A DNA stretch of 64,000 nt from an uncultured Solobacterium sp. (GCA_946415785.1 CAMKTV010000002.1:1-64000); one strand, 5' to 3'; counted from the first letter of the stretch, positions 1 to 9,163 are shown. The notes: generated by a model not told the origin, from the sequence alone. A program made the numbers and translations.

Positions 1-366
1 AATATAGTTCGCTCTTTTATAAACATTTTTTGAGATTAAACATGCGTGGCCATTCTTTTCGATGAATTCACCCTCTAAATCATCACATGTTTCTTTAATG
101 CCTTTGTCTAATAAATAATCATCAATATAAATATTTGGATTATCTAAATCTTCAACATATATTACAATTCCATTAATGATTTTTTCATCATCTTCATTCA
201 GATAATATTTATAGTCATCTATATTCTCATCATCTTCTATTTTTTCTATCGTATCATAGCCTACAACAATTTCTTTGTCTTCATATCTTAGCATATAAAA
301 ATCTTCTCTTTTATATTTGCAAGATACAAGCAGAAATAAAGATAACAAGATAAATAATTTTTTCAT
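1..366 (-). CDS. putative lipoprotein, 3' end outside window
   Basis: The reading frame is open from an ATG at 366 to the left edge of the window (122 codons, no stop), which is why the ORF track omits it. The translation starts MKKLFILLSLFLLVSCK, a lipoprotein signal peptide with a LVSC lipobox. The mature part is acidic and rich in Asp, Glu, Ile and Tyr, with no family I recognise. Its start overlaps the rhomboid gene stop by four bases (ATGA), so it is the last visible gene of the STAS/SpoIIE operon and is probably translationally coupled. An envelope location is inferred from the signal; the function is unknown. Confidence 0.8.
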   Translation of the reverse strand, partial: MKKLFILLSLFLLVSCKYKREDFYMLRYEDKEIVVGYDTIEKIEDDENIDDYKYYLNEDDEKIINGIVIYVEDLDNPNIYIDDYLLDKGIKETCDDLEGEFIEKNGHACLISKNVYKRANYI

Positions 367-896
367 ATGATTAACATCATTATATAAGCTATCGCAATTC
401 CAATAGCGAAACAACAAATATGATTTGTGCCATCAATTCCTGGTAAGATTGATATCACAACTAAACTGATTAAAGATAATAACATCTGTGAAATACCGCC
501 TATAAATCCATATAGATGTATCATCACTACTAACAAGGCGCCAATTAATGCGCAAACGCCTCCTGATGCTCCTAAACTATATAAGCTGCTTTCACCATTA
601 TCGTGATGAATCAATAATGATAATATGTGGCCAATTATAATTGAAACAAAATAAATTATTAAAAAGCCTTTAATGCCAAAATATAATTGAATAGCATTTC
701 CAACGTTATAAAGTGCCAACATATTAAAAAGAATATGATAAACACTCGCATGTCCAAAAGCGCTTGTGATTATGCGGTAATATTCCTTACGTCTAAAAAC
801 CGCATCATATGACTGAGCGATTTTTTCACTATTAATTTTCCCAGTAACTTGTAAAATATAAACAATAATGTTTATACCAATTAATATAAACAACAT
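363..896 (-). CDS. rhomboid-family intramembrane serine protease
   Basis: This 177-residue protein consists almost entirely of membrane segments. Rhomboid hallmarks are visible: H-x-x-x-N in HILFNMLALYNVG (about residues 54-66), the catalytic serine in GASGGVCALIG (about 108-118) and the catalytic histidine in GTNHICCFAIG near the C-terminus. The Ser-His dyad is therefore intact. The length fits a minimal six-helix bacterial rhomboid with no extra soluble domain. The start ATG lies a few bases after the end of the upstream STAS-kinase gene, and the stop overlaps the next lipoprotein start, so it is operonic. The substrate is unknown; cleavage of a membrane or signalling protein of the same operon would be speculation. 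Confidence 0.88.
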   Translation of the reverse strand: MLFILIGINIIVYILQVTGKINSEKIAQSYDAVFRRKEYYRIITSAFGHASVYHILFNMLALYNVGNAIQLYFGIKGFLIIYFVSIIIGHILSLLIHHDNGESSLYSLGASGGVCALIGALLVVMIHLYGFIGGISQMLLSLISLVVISILPGIDGTNHICCFAIGIAIAYIMMLII

Positions 897-900
897 TTAA

Positions 901-2073
901 TTAAAAATATAAACTATCTACTTCTTGTAGCAACTCAAGAATGTTCTTTTCACAATGTTCAATAAACTTGCGACCTTCTTCATTTTCTAAACCTTTACGT
1001 CTAATAGTTCTACGCATCGCTCTTGCATAGCCTATTAAACGAGCTTTCTTAGCAATGTCTTCAATTTCTTTTTCATTTTTATCATTGAAATAATATTTCA
1101 ACGTTTTTTCCCAGATTTCTTTTCCAACTTCAAAATCAATACCTAAGAAGCTTTTACAAACTGAATGATCAACTTCACTGTAGCCCTGATATGCATTAAA
1201 AATAGAAGCAAATTCAAAGACTGGATGACCAACACATAATGTGTCCATATCAATCAACAATACTTCACCATCTTGTAACATGACATTCTTAATATGATAA
1301 TCGCCATGTAGCATTGTATCTGTTTCAGGAACTTCATTAACTAATCTTAAGAACTTTTCACTAGCTTCTTTTGGCAAATAATCACTTAGAAAACTTACCC
1401 AGTTAACTGCTACTTCTTTCATTCTTGGCATCAAGCCAGGTTTAACTTCTGTTGAATGAATCTTCTTTAATAGATCAACAGACATTTGTACAACCTTATC
1501 TACATCATTATTCTCTTTAATTAAATTCGCAAAAGATTTCGCATTTAATAATTCAAATACAGAGCCATATCCTTCACCAACTTTTACAACATCATAAGGA
1601 ATGGCTGTAGGAATACCTAGAATTAGAGCTGTTCTTGCGAGTTCTCTTTCTCTTTTAATATCAGGCAATGAGTCTGAATTGTAATAAGCCTTGACGATTG
1701 TATCAGGATCAATTCTATATACCTTACCATTAGCGCCTTGGCCAATTACTTCGCATCCTTCAACAGATATTACACGATATGCTTTTTGAATATCCATCAT
1801 TTCACTAAAGCCAGTGATTTCAAATATTTCATATACTTCATTACTTAATTCAACTACTTTAATATCTGGATAATTCTTTTTTAAACGAAGAATGATTCTT
1901 AAGCCTGCACTAGAAATATATTCCAAGCCTGAAGCATCAATGATGATATTGTTTGGTTTGTTTTCATCAATTAGTGCGTTGATTTCTTCTTCAACTACTT
2001 GTGAATTATTTGAATCAATATGACCTTTCAAATAAATAGTTAATACTTCATTTTCTTTTTTAGATTCAATCAT
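901..2073 (-). CDS. STAS domain fused to aminoglycoside-phosphotransferase-like kinase
   Basis: Residues 1 to about 100 form a STAS (anti-sigma-factor antagonist) domain with the usual signature LEYISSAGLRI, whose serine is the phosphorylation site in SpoIIAA/RsbV relatives. Residues from about 105 form an APH/choline-kinase-type fold: a glycine-rich loop GQGANGKVYRI, an invariant-Lys strand TIVKAYY, the catalytic HGDYHIKNVML and the metal-binding LLIDMDT. All catalytic residues look intact, so it probably phosphorylates a small molecule or a protein. The kinase part resembles what I remember as the TIGR02172 phosphotransferase family. It overlaps the HD gene by four bases (ATGA). The fusion suggests that kinase activity is gated by partner switching; its substrate is unknown. 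Confidence 0.85.
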   Translation of the reverse strand: MIESKKENEVLTIYLKGHIDSNNSQVVEEEINALIDENKPNNIIIDASGLEYISSAGLRIILRLKKNYPDIKVVELSNEVYEIFEITGFSEMMDIQKAYRVISVEGCEVIGQGANGKVYRIDPDTIVKAYYNSDSLPDIKRERELARTALILGIPTAIPYDVVKVGEGYGSVFELLNAKSFANLIKENNDVDKVVQMSVDLLKKIHSTEVKPGLMPRMKEVAVNWVSFLSDYLPKEASEKFLRLVNEVPETDTMLHGDYHIKNVMLQDGEVLLIDMDTLCVGHPVFEFASIFNAYQGYSEVDHSVCKSFLGIDFEVGKEIWEKTLKYYFNDKNEKEIEDIAKKARLIGYARAMRRTIRRKGLENEEGRKFIEHCEKNILELLQEVDSLYF

Positions 2074-2642
2074 TTTTGGCCTCCAAATACTTTTTCTATT
2101 AAATCTATATATTCTTTATAAGCAACTGTATCTTTTAATTCATTTGTATATTCAGCAACTGAACGATAATACCATTCTTGTTTACGAGGATCTTTTTGAT
2201 GAAAGTCTTCCCATAGTTTTTCCTGTTTCTTTTGGTATAAACGATAGAATGAACGCATGTTTGATAATTTATCTGCTAACCATAATATCTTCACATCACG
2301 GTCGTCTGAATTCTTCAATTCATCTAATGATTCTTCTTTTCTAACCTGCCAAGAATCTTCTGGTAATATCTCTCTTCTTTTATCTTCTGTTTCTGAAGCA
2401 ACCAATTCTTTTACTCTAGGACCAAATTTTTCTTCAATTTCTTCTAAGCTGATATCAGCATCTTCAACTGTATCATGAAGCAATGCTGCAGCCAATACTT
2501 CTTGTTTCTCTGTTATTGAAGCTACAATTGCTGCCACTTCTACTGGATGAATAATAAAAGGCATGTTGTTACCTTTTCTAGTAACACCATTATGAGCTTT
2601 TTGTGCAAAATCTAAAGCATCTTCAAATAAACTGTACCCCAT
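2070..2642 (-). CDS. HD-domain (p)ppGpp-hydrolase-like phosphohydrolase
   Basis: This 190-residue single-domain protein matches the hydrolase half of RelA/SpoT and the small MESH1-type alarmone hydrolases. It shows AQKAHNGVTRKG, PFIIHPVEVA, the HD motif LLHDTVEDAD and a downstream LADKLSNMR helix. No synthetase or TGS/ACT region is present. The expected reaction is Mn2+-dependent removal of the 3'-pyrophosphate of (p)ppGpp, though related HD proteins can act on other nucleotides. It is one base from the SpoIIE phosphatase gene and overlaps the STAS-kinase gene by four, so stoichiometric co-expression is likely. Its place inside a partner-switching operon suggests a link between the stringent response and an envelope or stress switch. 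Confidence 0.82.
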   Translation of the reverse strand: MGYSLFEDALDFAQKAHNGVTRKGNNMPFIIHPVEVAAIVASITEKQEVLAAALLHDTVEDADISLEEIEEKFGPRVKELVASETEDKRREILPEDSWQVRKEESLDELKNSDDRDVKILWLADKLSNMRSFYRLYQKKQEKLWEDFHQKDPRKQEWYYRSVAEYTNELKDTVAYKEYIDLIEKVFGGQK

Positions 2643-2643
2643 C

Positions 2644-4740
2644 TTAAAAACCTTTCTTAATAGTTAATATATTCTTATTATCTGCATATTCATATTTCAC
2701 TTCATCCATTGTCTTCTTCACTAAATAAACACCAAGACCACCAACGCCTCTTTCTTCAGCATTTAAATTGATATCAGGTTCTTTATTTTCTAATGGATTA
2801 AATGGTTTGCCTTTGTCAATGAAAGAAATAGCTACTAAATGTTCATTTTCAGTATCAACTTTAATTGTTATATCTCCACCTTCTTCTTCATAGGCGTATT
2901 TGGCAATATTAGAGAATAATTCATCAATCGCTACAGCAATTTGTCTTTGAACCTTTTCAGGACAATTTAAAGCTTCTAATTTTTTGTCCACAAAAGCCGT
3001 AGCTGTTGGGATATTCTCAATATCAGCTTTTAAAGTTAATTCATTTGTTTCTTTTCCAAAATATCTAAGTGCTAGCATAGTAATGTCATCAAATCTAGGA
3101 GCCTCCCCTACAAATTCATCAATTCTTTGTTTAACATGATCTAATAGCTCAACAACTGAATAATTTGGATTATCATTCAAAGCATTCAATAAACGTTCAT
3201 TGCCAAATAATTCATTCTTATTATTTGTTGCCTCAGGAACACCATCAGTATAAACAAAGAAACTGTCGCCTGGTTTTAGTTGCATTTCATATGTATGATA
3301 TTTTAAATTCTCAAAGCCACCGATAACTAAACCATGCCTGTCTTTAATCATTTCATATTTATTGTCATTCATACATACGCAAGGATATTCATGCCCTGCA
3401 TTAGCAGCTTTTAATTTACCTGTTGAAATCTCTAAGATGCCAAGCCATACAGTCACAAACATTTCAACTGGGTTGTTCTTCACAATACGATTATTTACTT
3501 CTTGTAAGATTAAGCCTGGGTCATTTATACCGATTGTTGATAAGTTATTGATAACAATCTTGCTAGCCATCATGAATAAGGCAGCAGGAACACCCTTACC
3601 AGATACATCCGCAATCACGATAGCCAAATGATCATCATCAATTAAGAAGAAATCATAGAAGTCACCACCGACTTCTTTCGCTGTATACATTGATGCAAAT
3701 ATTTCAAATTCCATATGATCTGGAAAAGCAGGAAAGATATTTGGCAACATGCCTTCTTGAATCTGTGAAGCGACATTTAATTCAGCACCAATCTTTTCTT
3801 TTTCGCCAGTTATTTGAATGATATTAGCGACATGTTTAGAAATCTGTTTTTCCATATCTGCCATTATTAATGCAAGGCTTTCAATTTCATCTCCACTCTT
3901 AATTTTCAAATCAGAAAAATGCATCTTTGTATAATCACTATCGCTAATATATTCTCTTGCGGCATTATTCAAATCCAATATTGGCTGAACTACTGTCTTT
4001 TTCATTTTTCTAACAATCAATATATTTACGATTATTGTAACAATTAATAAGACTAAGAAATATTGTAATAAGAAATGTCTGCTTAAAGAAGCTACTTCAT
4101 TTAATGAAAAATAAGTAATGATATTTCCAATCACTTCACCATCATCTTCAATATTTCCAGAACCAATACAAGAATAACTGTTACGGCTTTCGTTTAAGAT
4201 GACTGGCATATTATCAACAATGGAATCAAAAATATTCTTTTCTTCTTCATTCATTATTTGAGTGTAGCCAGGTCTATTAGCTAAGCCTTCTTTATTAACA
4301 TCAAAAATGAAAATAAAGTTTCCATCTATTTCATAACCAACAATAATATTTCCAGCATCATTAGCTATGCAGTATTCTTTTAATTTATCGATGATGTCAT
4401 TATAATTTTCATCAATTAGTGATGTGAATGATTCAAGATAAGCTGAACTATTAACATTTTCTTTAACATCTTGTCTTAATCCTGCATAGATTTCTTTTGT
4501 CTTTGAAACATAATCTCTTATGTTTTCTTTATCTAAAGCTAATCCAACATTATTAGCTAATGATTTAGCTTTATCGATATATTGTTCCCTTGTTGCATTT
4601 GAATATAAATAAAAACCAAAAGCTACGGCAACTAAGCTTAGAATTATTGAAAAATTTAAAATGACATGAAACATTTTCGTGCTTAACGAGTAATGCAAAC
4701 GCTCGAAGTAGTTCATCTCTCGAATACTTTTTCTTGGCAT
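2644..4740 (-). CDS. membrane sensor SpoIIE-type PP2C phosphatase with HATPase domain
   Basis: Domain order in 698 residues: a transmembrane helix (about 25-47), an extracytoplasmic sensor region (about 48-220), a second helix (about 222-243), a HAMP-like linker, an SpoIIE/RsbU PP2C domain (about 320-555) and a C-terminal HATPase_c domain (about 565-698). The PP2C metal motifs are VGGDFYDFF, IADVSGKGVPAALFM, VYTDGVPEA and FDDITMLAL. The HATPase has an N box (DELFSNIAKYAY) and G boxes (FIDKGKPFNP, GVGGLGVYLV). One polypeptide thus carries both the phosphatase that dephosphorylates a STAS protein and the RsbW-like kinase that would phosphorylate it. It lies two bases from the upstream STAS gene. 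The sensed signal is unknown. Confidence 0.92.
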   Translation of the reverse strand: MPRKSIREMNYFERLHYSLSTKMFHVILNFSIILSLVAVAFGFYLYSNATREQYIDKAKSLANNVGLALDKENIRDYVSKTKEIYAGLRQDVKENVNSSAYLESFTSLIDENYNDIIDKLKEYCIANDAGNIIVGYEIDGNFIFIFDVNKEGLANRPGYTQIMNEEEKNIFDSIVDNMPVILNESRNSYSCIGSGNIEDDGEVIGNIITYFSLNEVASLSRHFLLQYFLVLLIVTIIVNILIVRKMKKTVVQPILDLNNAAREYISDSDYTKMHFSDLKIKSGDEIESLALIMADMEKQISKHVANIIQITGEKEKIGAELNVASQIQEGMLPNIFPAFPDHMEFEIFASMYTAKEVGGDFYDFFLIDDDHLAIVIADVSGKGVPAALFMMASKIVINNLSTIGINDPGLILQEVNNRIVKNNPVEMFVTVWLGILEISTGKLKAANAGHEYPCVCMNDNKYEMIKDRHGLVIGGFENLKYHTYEMQLKPGDSFFVYTDGVPEATNNKNELFGNERLLNALNDNPNYSVVELLDHVKQRIDEFVGEAPRFDDITMLALRYFGKETNELTLKADIENIPTATAFVDKKLEALNCPEKVQRQIAVAIDELFSNIAKYAYEEEGGDITIKVDTENEHLVAISFIDKGKPFNPLENKEPDINLNAEERGVGGLGVYLVKKTMDEVKYEYADNKNILTIKKGF

Positions 4741-4742
4741 AA

Positions 4743-5045
4743 TTATTTATTAATAGTTAAAATATCACTAAATCCTGTTACATCAAATATTTCAAGAATC
4801 ATCTCATTACAGCCTGTAAGATACATCTTGCCGCCTTTATGATTCATCTCTTTTAATGTTGATAAAAGAATTCTCAAACCAGCACTTGAAATATATTCTA
4901 ATTCAGAAAAATCAAATTCTAATTCTTTAATTTCTTCTAGTTGCCCTTTTAATTCTTCTTCTAATTCTGGAGAAGTTAATGAGTCAAGACGACCTATTAC
5001 TTTAATAACTTCTTTTTCTTTTTCTATTGTTTTGTTTATTTGCAT
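4743..5045 (-). CDS. STAS-domain anti-anti-sigma-like protein
   Basis: This 100-residue stand-alone STAS domain is of the SpoIIAA/RsbV type. The phosphorylatable serine lies in YISSAGLRILL, followed by the typical C-terminal FDVTGFSDIL. It is the first gene of the leftward operon, followed after two bases by the phosphatase/HATPase gene, its presumed partner. An AAGGAAGG ribosome binding site precedes the ATG. No sigma factor or separate RsbW is encoded in the window, so the output of the switch must lie elsewhere or be the downstream STAS-kinase fusion. Confidence 0.9.
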   Translation of the reverse strand: MQINKTIEKEKEVIKVIGRLDSLTSPELEEELKGQLEEIKELEFDFSELEYISSAGLRILLSTLKEMNHKGGKMYLTGCNEMILEIFDVTGFSDILTINK

Positions 5046-5158
5046 AAATGACCTTCCTTTTTTCTATTATTATTCAAATATATTTTACTAAAAGTTATAG
5101 ATAATATCATTATTAAAAAAATAAATATAGTAAAATATAAGTGAAGGAGGTATCTGCT

Positions 5159-5521
5159 ATGGCAAGAGGAAAAGGACGTTTTGTTAAATTTATGGGTCTA
5201 GCAGCAATTGCTGGTGCTGCAGTTGGTTACTTCAAATTAAAAAAGGAAGCTGATGAGAAGGAATCTACTGTAATTGATGTTGCAAAAGAAAAAGTTGACG
5301 GCTTAATTGAAAGCGTTAAGGGTCAAGAATTAGCAAACAAAGCTGATGCAACTGTTGAAAAAATTACTGAATTTGCGAACAAGAAAGTAGAAAAAATTAA
5401 ATCTAGCGATGCTATTCAAAAAGCAAGCCAATTCGCAGAAGACTTAAAAGACAAGGTGGCTGATATCTTCGACTTAGAAGATGAAGATGCTGTTCCTGTC
5501 GATCAAGAAAAGGACCAATAA
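5159..5521 (+). CDS. small membrane-anchored helical protein (YtxH-like)
   Basis: The ORF track begins at a GTG at 5141, but AAGGAGG (5144-5150) sits eight bases before the ATG at 5159, so translation should begin MARGKGRF and give 120 residues. A short hydrophobic segment (FMGLAAIAGAAVGYF) near the N-terminus is followed by a long charged helix rich in Lys, Glu and Ala and an acidic tail. This is the layout of YtxH/general-stress-type small proteins, but the identity is weak. It is transcribed divergently from the partner-switching operon and ends at a good terminator. The function is unknown. Confidence 0.75.
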   Translation: MARGKGRFVKFMGLAAIAGAAVGYFKLKKEADEKESTVIDVAKEKVDGLIESVKGQELANKADATVEKITEFANKKVEKIKSSDAIQKASQFAEDLKDKVADIFDLEDEDAVPVDQEKDQ

Positions 5522-5529
5522 AAAAATGA

Positions 5530-5554
5530 GGTAGGATCAAATCCTACCTTTTTT
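5530..5554 (+). terminator. rho-independent terminator
   Basis: The perfect 8-bp stem GGTAGGAT/ATCCTACC with a three-base loop is followed by six T residues. It closes the small YtxH-like gene. Confidence 0.88.
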
Positions 5555-5575
5555 CATGTTCATTTTTAAATTTAA

Positions 5576-6358
5576 TTAATGGAAACGTTTTGCATATTCT
5601 TCATATGCGCTATTAAAATCAGTTCCACCAAAGTGCATGCTTACCCCATTATAAATAATCTTGTCGTTGTCAATATCTTTTAAATCTAATTCAAATTCAA
5701 ACAAGAAGTCAGCGTTTTGATTTGAATGAGCTGCAACTTCATATTTTGCACCTTCAACCCAAATATATGAATGAATTGCTAATGAACCGAAACCATCTGA
5801 ATCATATAAGCCTGGCGCTAACATGAATTCATCGTCTTGAATAAAGAAACTTACAAAATCATTTGTATCATCGCCATTCCAAATGCCAATCAATTTATCA
5901 TAATAAAGAGCGAATAAACGTGCCTTATGAGCTAATTTAGCTTGGTATTCATCAAAACCCACAAATACATATTTATCTTCTTCAATTTGAATATAACTCA
6001 TTTCTAATTCTTTGATATCAATAACCTTATTACCAATTAAGCCATCCATATCAATATATTTTGTTTCAAAATAATACTTTGTATCACCCATTTTTTCAAT
6101 TGATCTAATATCAATTTCACCTGTTTCAAAACCATCGAAGTCGCCTTCTTTAAATGAATATTCATTAGCATCATTTTTATAAATTAAGAAGTAACCATTA
6201 CCGCTTTGTGATACCCAATAACCTTCTAATTCTTCAAATGGAAAATTAATCTCTTCCTTTACTTCAGGATTGTCCTTTACAGGTGTCTCTGGCTCATCAC
6301 CATTTGTACAAGCAGTAAACATCAACAACATAATCAACAATATTAATATCTTTTTCAT
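5576..6358 (-). CDS. putative lipoprotein of unknown function
   Basis: This 260-residue protein begins with MKKILILLIMLLMFTAC, a lipoprotein signal with a FTAC lipobox, then a short Pro/Glu spacer. The mature part is rich in aromatic and acidic residues and contains two similar-looking blocks, FPFEELEGYWVSQSGNGYF and KLIGIWNGDDTNDFVSFF, which recall lipocalin-like beta repeats. I recognise no family. It is monocistronic, divergent from the nucleoside-kinase gene and preceded by a GAGGGAAAG-type ribosome binding site. It is probably an outer-face membrane-anchored protein. Confidence 0.75.
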   Translation of the reverse strand: MKKILILLIMLLMFTACTNGDEPETPVKDNPEVKEEINFPFEELEGYWVSQSGNGYFLIYKNDANEYSFKEGDFDGFETGEIDIRSIEKMGDTKYYFETKYIDMDGLIGNKVIDIKELEMSYIQIEEDKYVFVGFDEYQAKLAHKARLFALYYDKLIGIWNGDDTNDFVSFFIQDDEFMLAPGLYDSDGFGSLAIHSYIWVEGAKYEVAAHSNQNADFLFEFELDLKDIDNDKIIYNGVSMHFGGTDFNSAYEEYAKRFH

Positions 6359-6423
6359 TGTCTTTCCCTCTTCTTACTTAATTATTTTAGCATTTATTAT
6401 TACCTTAATAGTAAAATGAATAT

Positions 6424-8079
6424 ATGAAAATAGTTATTAGAAACATTGAAAAACAATCAAAAGAATTTGATTATCCAATAGGAACTAAAGTTGAACAAAT
6501 TCTAAAAGATGTAAAAGAATATTATAAATATCCAATATATGCATGTAAATTGGATAATGCCTATCGTGCTTTAACTCATATCTGTACCCATGATAGTGTT
6601 ATTGAATTCTTAGATATCAGAAATCAAGCAACCTGGCTAATATATCAAAATTCACTTATTTTATTGTTTATAAAAGTGCTTCATGATGTTTGTGGGTTAG
6701 ACAGCAAGATATCAGTTAGAAATTCATTAAATAAAGGGTTATATATCACAACTAATAAAGAGATTGATGATAATACCTTAATGACGATTGATAAAGGAAT
6801 GAGAGAATTAGTTAAAAAAGATGTTCCTATCATCAAACGCTGGGACAGCCAAGAAGATGTTAAAAAATTAGCACTAGATTTAGGACAAAAAGAAACATAT
6901 CGAATTGTTGATACAATGCCTTCTATACAGGATTTATCCGTCTATTCATTAGAAGATGAAAAACAAGTATTCTATTCATTGATGGTGCCTTCCACTTCAT
7001 ATCTAAAACTATTTGAATTAAGAACATATAAAAGAGGACTTTTAATTCGTTTCCCTCATCAAAAAGATCCATTATCTATTCAACCATTTGCTAATGAACA
7101 ATATCTCTATGATGCCTTTAAGCAAACTAATGGTTGGGGTAAAATAACTGGCATTAAATATATTTCTGATATGAATGAAAGAGCGCATGAGAATCATGAA
7201 GATTTATTCTTACTTCAAGAAGCACTTCATAATAAACGTATCAATGAATTATCAGAAGAAATAATTTCAAGAAATGCCAGAGTAGTTTTAATATGTGGCC
7301 CTTCTTCTAGTGGCAAAACAACATTCGCTAAACGTCTTTGTATTCAATTAAGAGTCAGTGGTAAAGATACATTATATTTAGGAACTGATGATTATTTCTT
7401 AAATAGAAACGAACTCAAAGTAGATGAAAATGGTGAAATGGATTTTGAAAGCATCAGCGCTGTTGATGTTGATCTATTTAGGAATAATATCGTTGATTTA
7501 TTAAATGATAAGTTAGTAGATATCCCAACATTTAATTTTATTAAAGGCGAGAAAGAATATGGAAAACGCAAGACAAGAATAAATAAAGATACCATCATTG
7601 TCATTGAAGGAATACATGCTTTAAATAAAATATTAACTAAAGGAATTGATGATAACGAAAAATATAAGATATATATTTCACCATTCTCACCAATTTCATT
7701 AGATCGTATCAATCGTTTCCCAACAACTGATTCCCGCATGTTAAGAAGACTGGTGCGCGATTATCAATTTAGAGGATATTCCGCAAAAGTAACATTAAAG
7801 GATTGGCATAAAGTAAGGGCAGGAGAAGATACAAACATCTTCCCGTTTGCTAAAGAAGCTGATGCCTTCTTTAATTCTAACTGTATTTATGAGATGGGCG
7901 TCTTAAAGAAATATGCTGAGCCGCTTTTAAAAACTATTGGACGTGATGAAGCAGAATATGGCGAAGCACAAAGAATGTTGGGCTATTTAAGTTTTGTGGA
8001 AACAATTGAAGATGATGATTTAATTGTGAATAATTCTATCATTAGAGAATTCATTGGTGGCTCAGCTATTGTAAAATAG
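6424..8079 (+). CDS. uridine-kinase-like nucleoside kinase with N-terminal TGS-like region
   Basis: The 551-residue protein has an N-terminal beta-grasp TGS-like segment (about 1-65), a middle region resembling the second additional domain of threonyl-tRNA synthetase, and a C-terminal P-loop kinase of the uridine kinase/phosphoribulokinase family starting near 285. Walker A is GPSSSGKTTFAKRL; the acceptor-site strand is LGTDDYFLNR; IIVIEGIHAL and the lid RRLVRDYQFRG are present. This architecture is widespread in Firmicutes as a putative nucleoside kinase; the true substrate is not established by sequence. A TAAAAT -10-like box sits only seven bases before the ATG and no Shine-Dalgarno is visible, so the mRNA may be leaderless. 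Confidence 0.85.
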   Translation: MKIVIRNIEKQSKEFDYPIGTKVEQILKDVKEYYKYPIYACKLDNAYRALTHICTHDSVIEFLDIRNQATWLIYQNSLILLFIKVLHDVCGLDSKISVRNSLNKGLYITTNKEIDDNTLMTIDKGMRELVKKDVPIIKRWDSQEDVKKLALDLGQKETYRIVDTMPSIQDLSVYSLEDEKQVFYSLMVPSTSYLKLFELRTYKRGLLIRFPHQKDPLSIQPFANEQYLYDAFKQTNGWGKITGIKYISDMNERAHENHEDLFLLQEALHNKRINELSEEIISRNARVVLICGPSSSGKTTFAKRLCIQLRVSGKDTLYLGTDDYFLNRNELKVDENGEMDFESISAVDVDLFRNNIVDLLNDKLVDIPTFNFIKGEKEYGKRKTRINKDTIIVIEGIHALNKILTKGIDDNEKYKIYISPFSPISLDRINRFPTTDSRMLRRLVRDYQFRGYSAKVTLKDWHKVRAGEDTNIFPFAKEADAFFNSNCIYEMGVLKKYAEPLLKTIGRDEAEYGEAQRMLGYLSFVETIEDDDLIVNNSIIREFIGGSAIVK

Positions 8080-8093
8080 ATTTGGAGAATTTT

Positions 8094-8585
8094 ATGAAGA
8101 AAAAAACAGAGAATAATAAAGAACTTGTATTAAAGCTAAAAAAAGATGAGTTCTTCAATCCTTTTATCTTAGCACCACATAATGAAGTTGATTCAAAAGT
8201 ATATGAAGCCGTAAATGATTATTCACGTCATTTGCGTAGACATGAAACATTTAAGATTACTATTTTTACAAATACTGCAGAAATGACATTACATGAAAAA
8301 TTCAAAGAATTATTCTTTGAACATTATGGTGATGAATGTCATCGTACAAGATTGTTATTCAGATCAAGAGTTATAAAAACAACAGTCTTAATTATCGTAA
8401 GTTTGTTTATATTATTCCTGTGGTATAACTTATCAAGTACTGTATTTAGAGAATTATGTGGCACTTTATGGGCATTCAATCTATGGGAAGCAGCTCACAC
8501 ATTCATTGAAGCAATTGAACATTTACATACTTATCAAAAAATCCGCAATATCAAGAATGCACCAATTGACTTTATTGATATTTAG
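8094..8585 (+). CDS. hypothetical membrane protein
   Basis: The track starts at a TTG (8082), but GGAG at 8084-8087 is correctly spaced for the ATG at 8094, giving MKKKTENNKE and 163 residues. The N-terminal half is charged and soluble. One or two hydrophobic segments follow (VLIIVSLFILFLWYNL and a weaker LCGTLWAFNLWEAAHTFI), then a short basic tail. I recognise no family. It follows the nucleoside kinase closely and is probably cotranscribed with it. Its last four bases overlap the convergent xpt gene. Confidence 0.72.
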   Translation: MKKKTENNKELVLKLKKDEFFNPFILAPHNEVDSKVYEAVNDYSRHLRRHETFKITIFTNTAEMTLHEKFKELFFEHYGDECHRTRLLFRSRVIKTTVLIIVSLFILFLWYNLSSTVFRELCGTLWAFNLWEAAHTFIEAIEHLHTYQKIRNIKNAPIDFIDI

Positions 8586-9163
8586 TCTGCAAGTGTAACT
8601 TTGCCACTATCTTCATCTAACGAAGAAATAATCGCAAGGCTCTCAACTCGGCATCCTTCTTCTCTAAGATATTTGCCACCAGGTTGGAAGCCTTTTTCTA
8701 CACATATGCCTACACCTACAACTTCTGCACCTGCTTGTCTACAAACATCAATCATTCCTTTTGAGGCTTCACCTGTTGCCAAGAAATCATCAATAATTAA
8801 AACTTTATCACCCTTATTCAAGTAATCTTTCACAACAGTAACATAAAAATCATTTTCATATGTATAAGATTTAACTTTAGATATATAAAGATTTTGATTG
8901 CCTAAATTATTACTCTTTGCCTTCTTTGCGAATAATAATGGAACTTTAAAATAATGGGCACTCATAACAGCTGGTGGTATCCCAGAAGCTTCAATCGTTA
9001 ATATTTTATTAGCTCCTGAATCTTTAAATCTTTTATGAAATTCTTTTCCTATCCAATCTAATAATTCAATATCAATTAAATGATTTAAAAAACTATCGAC
9101 TTTTAAGATATCTCCTGGAAGTATTCTTCCTTCTTCTTTAATACGTTTTTCAAGTTTGTTCAT
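8582..9163 (-). CDS. xpt: xanthine phosphoribosyltransferase
   Basis: This 193-residue enzyme converts xanthine and PRPP to XMP. It shows the family opening LEKRIKEEGRILPGDILKVD, the base-binding region TIEASGIPPAV and the PRPP loop VLIIDDFLATGEA with the acidic pair and the ATGEA turn intact. The length is typical. No purine permease gene follows, unlike the usual xpt-pbuX pair, and the 79-bp upstream gap shared with the divergent zinc-ribbon gene is too short for a purine riboswitch. It overlaps the convergent membrane-protein gene by four bases. Confidence 0.93.
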   Translation of the reverse strand: MNKLEKRIKEEGRILPGDILKVDSFLNHLIDIELLDWIGKEFHKRFKDSGANKILTIEASGIPPAVMSAHYFKVPLLFAKKAKSNNLGNQNLYISKVKSYTYENDFYVTVVKDYLNKGDKVLIIDDFLATGEASKGMIDVCRQAGAEVVGVGICVEKGFQPGGKYLREEGCRVESLAIISSLDEDSGKVTLAD

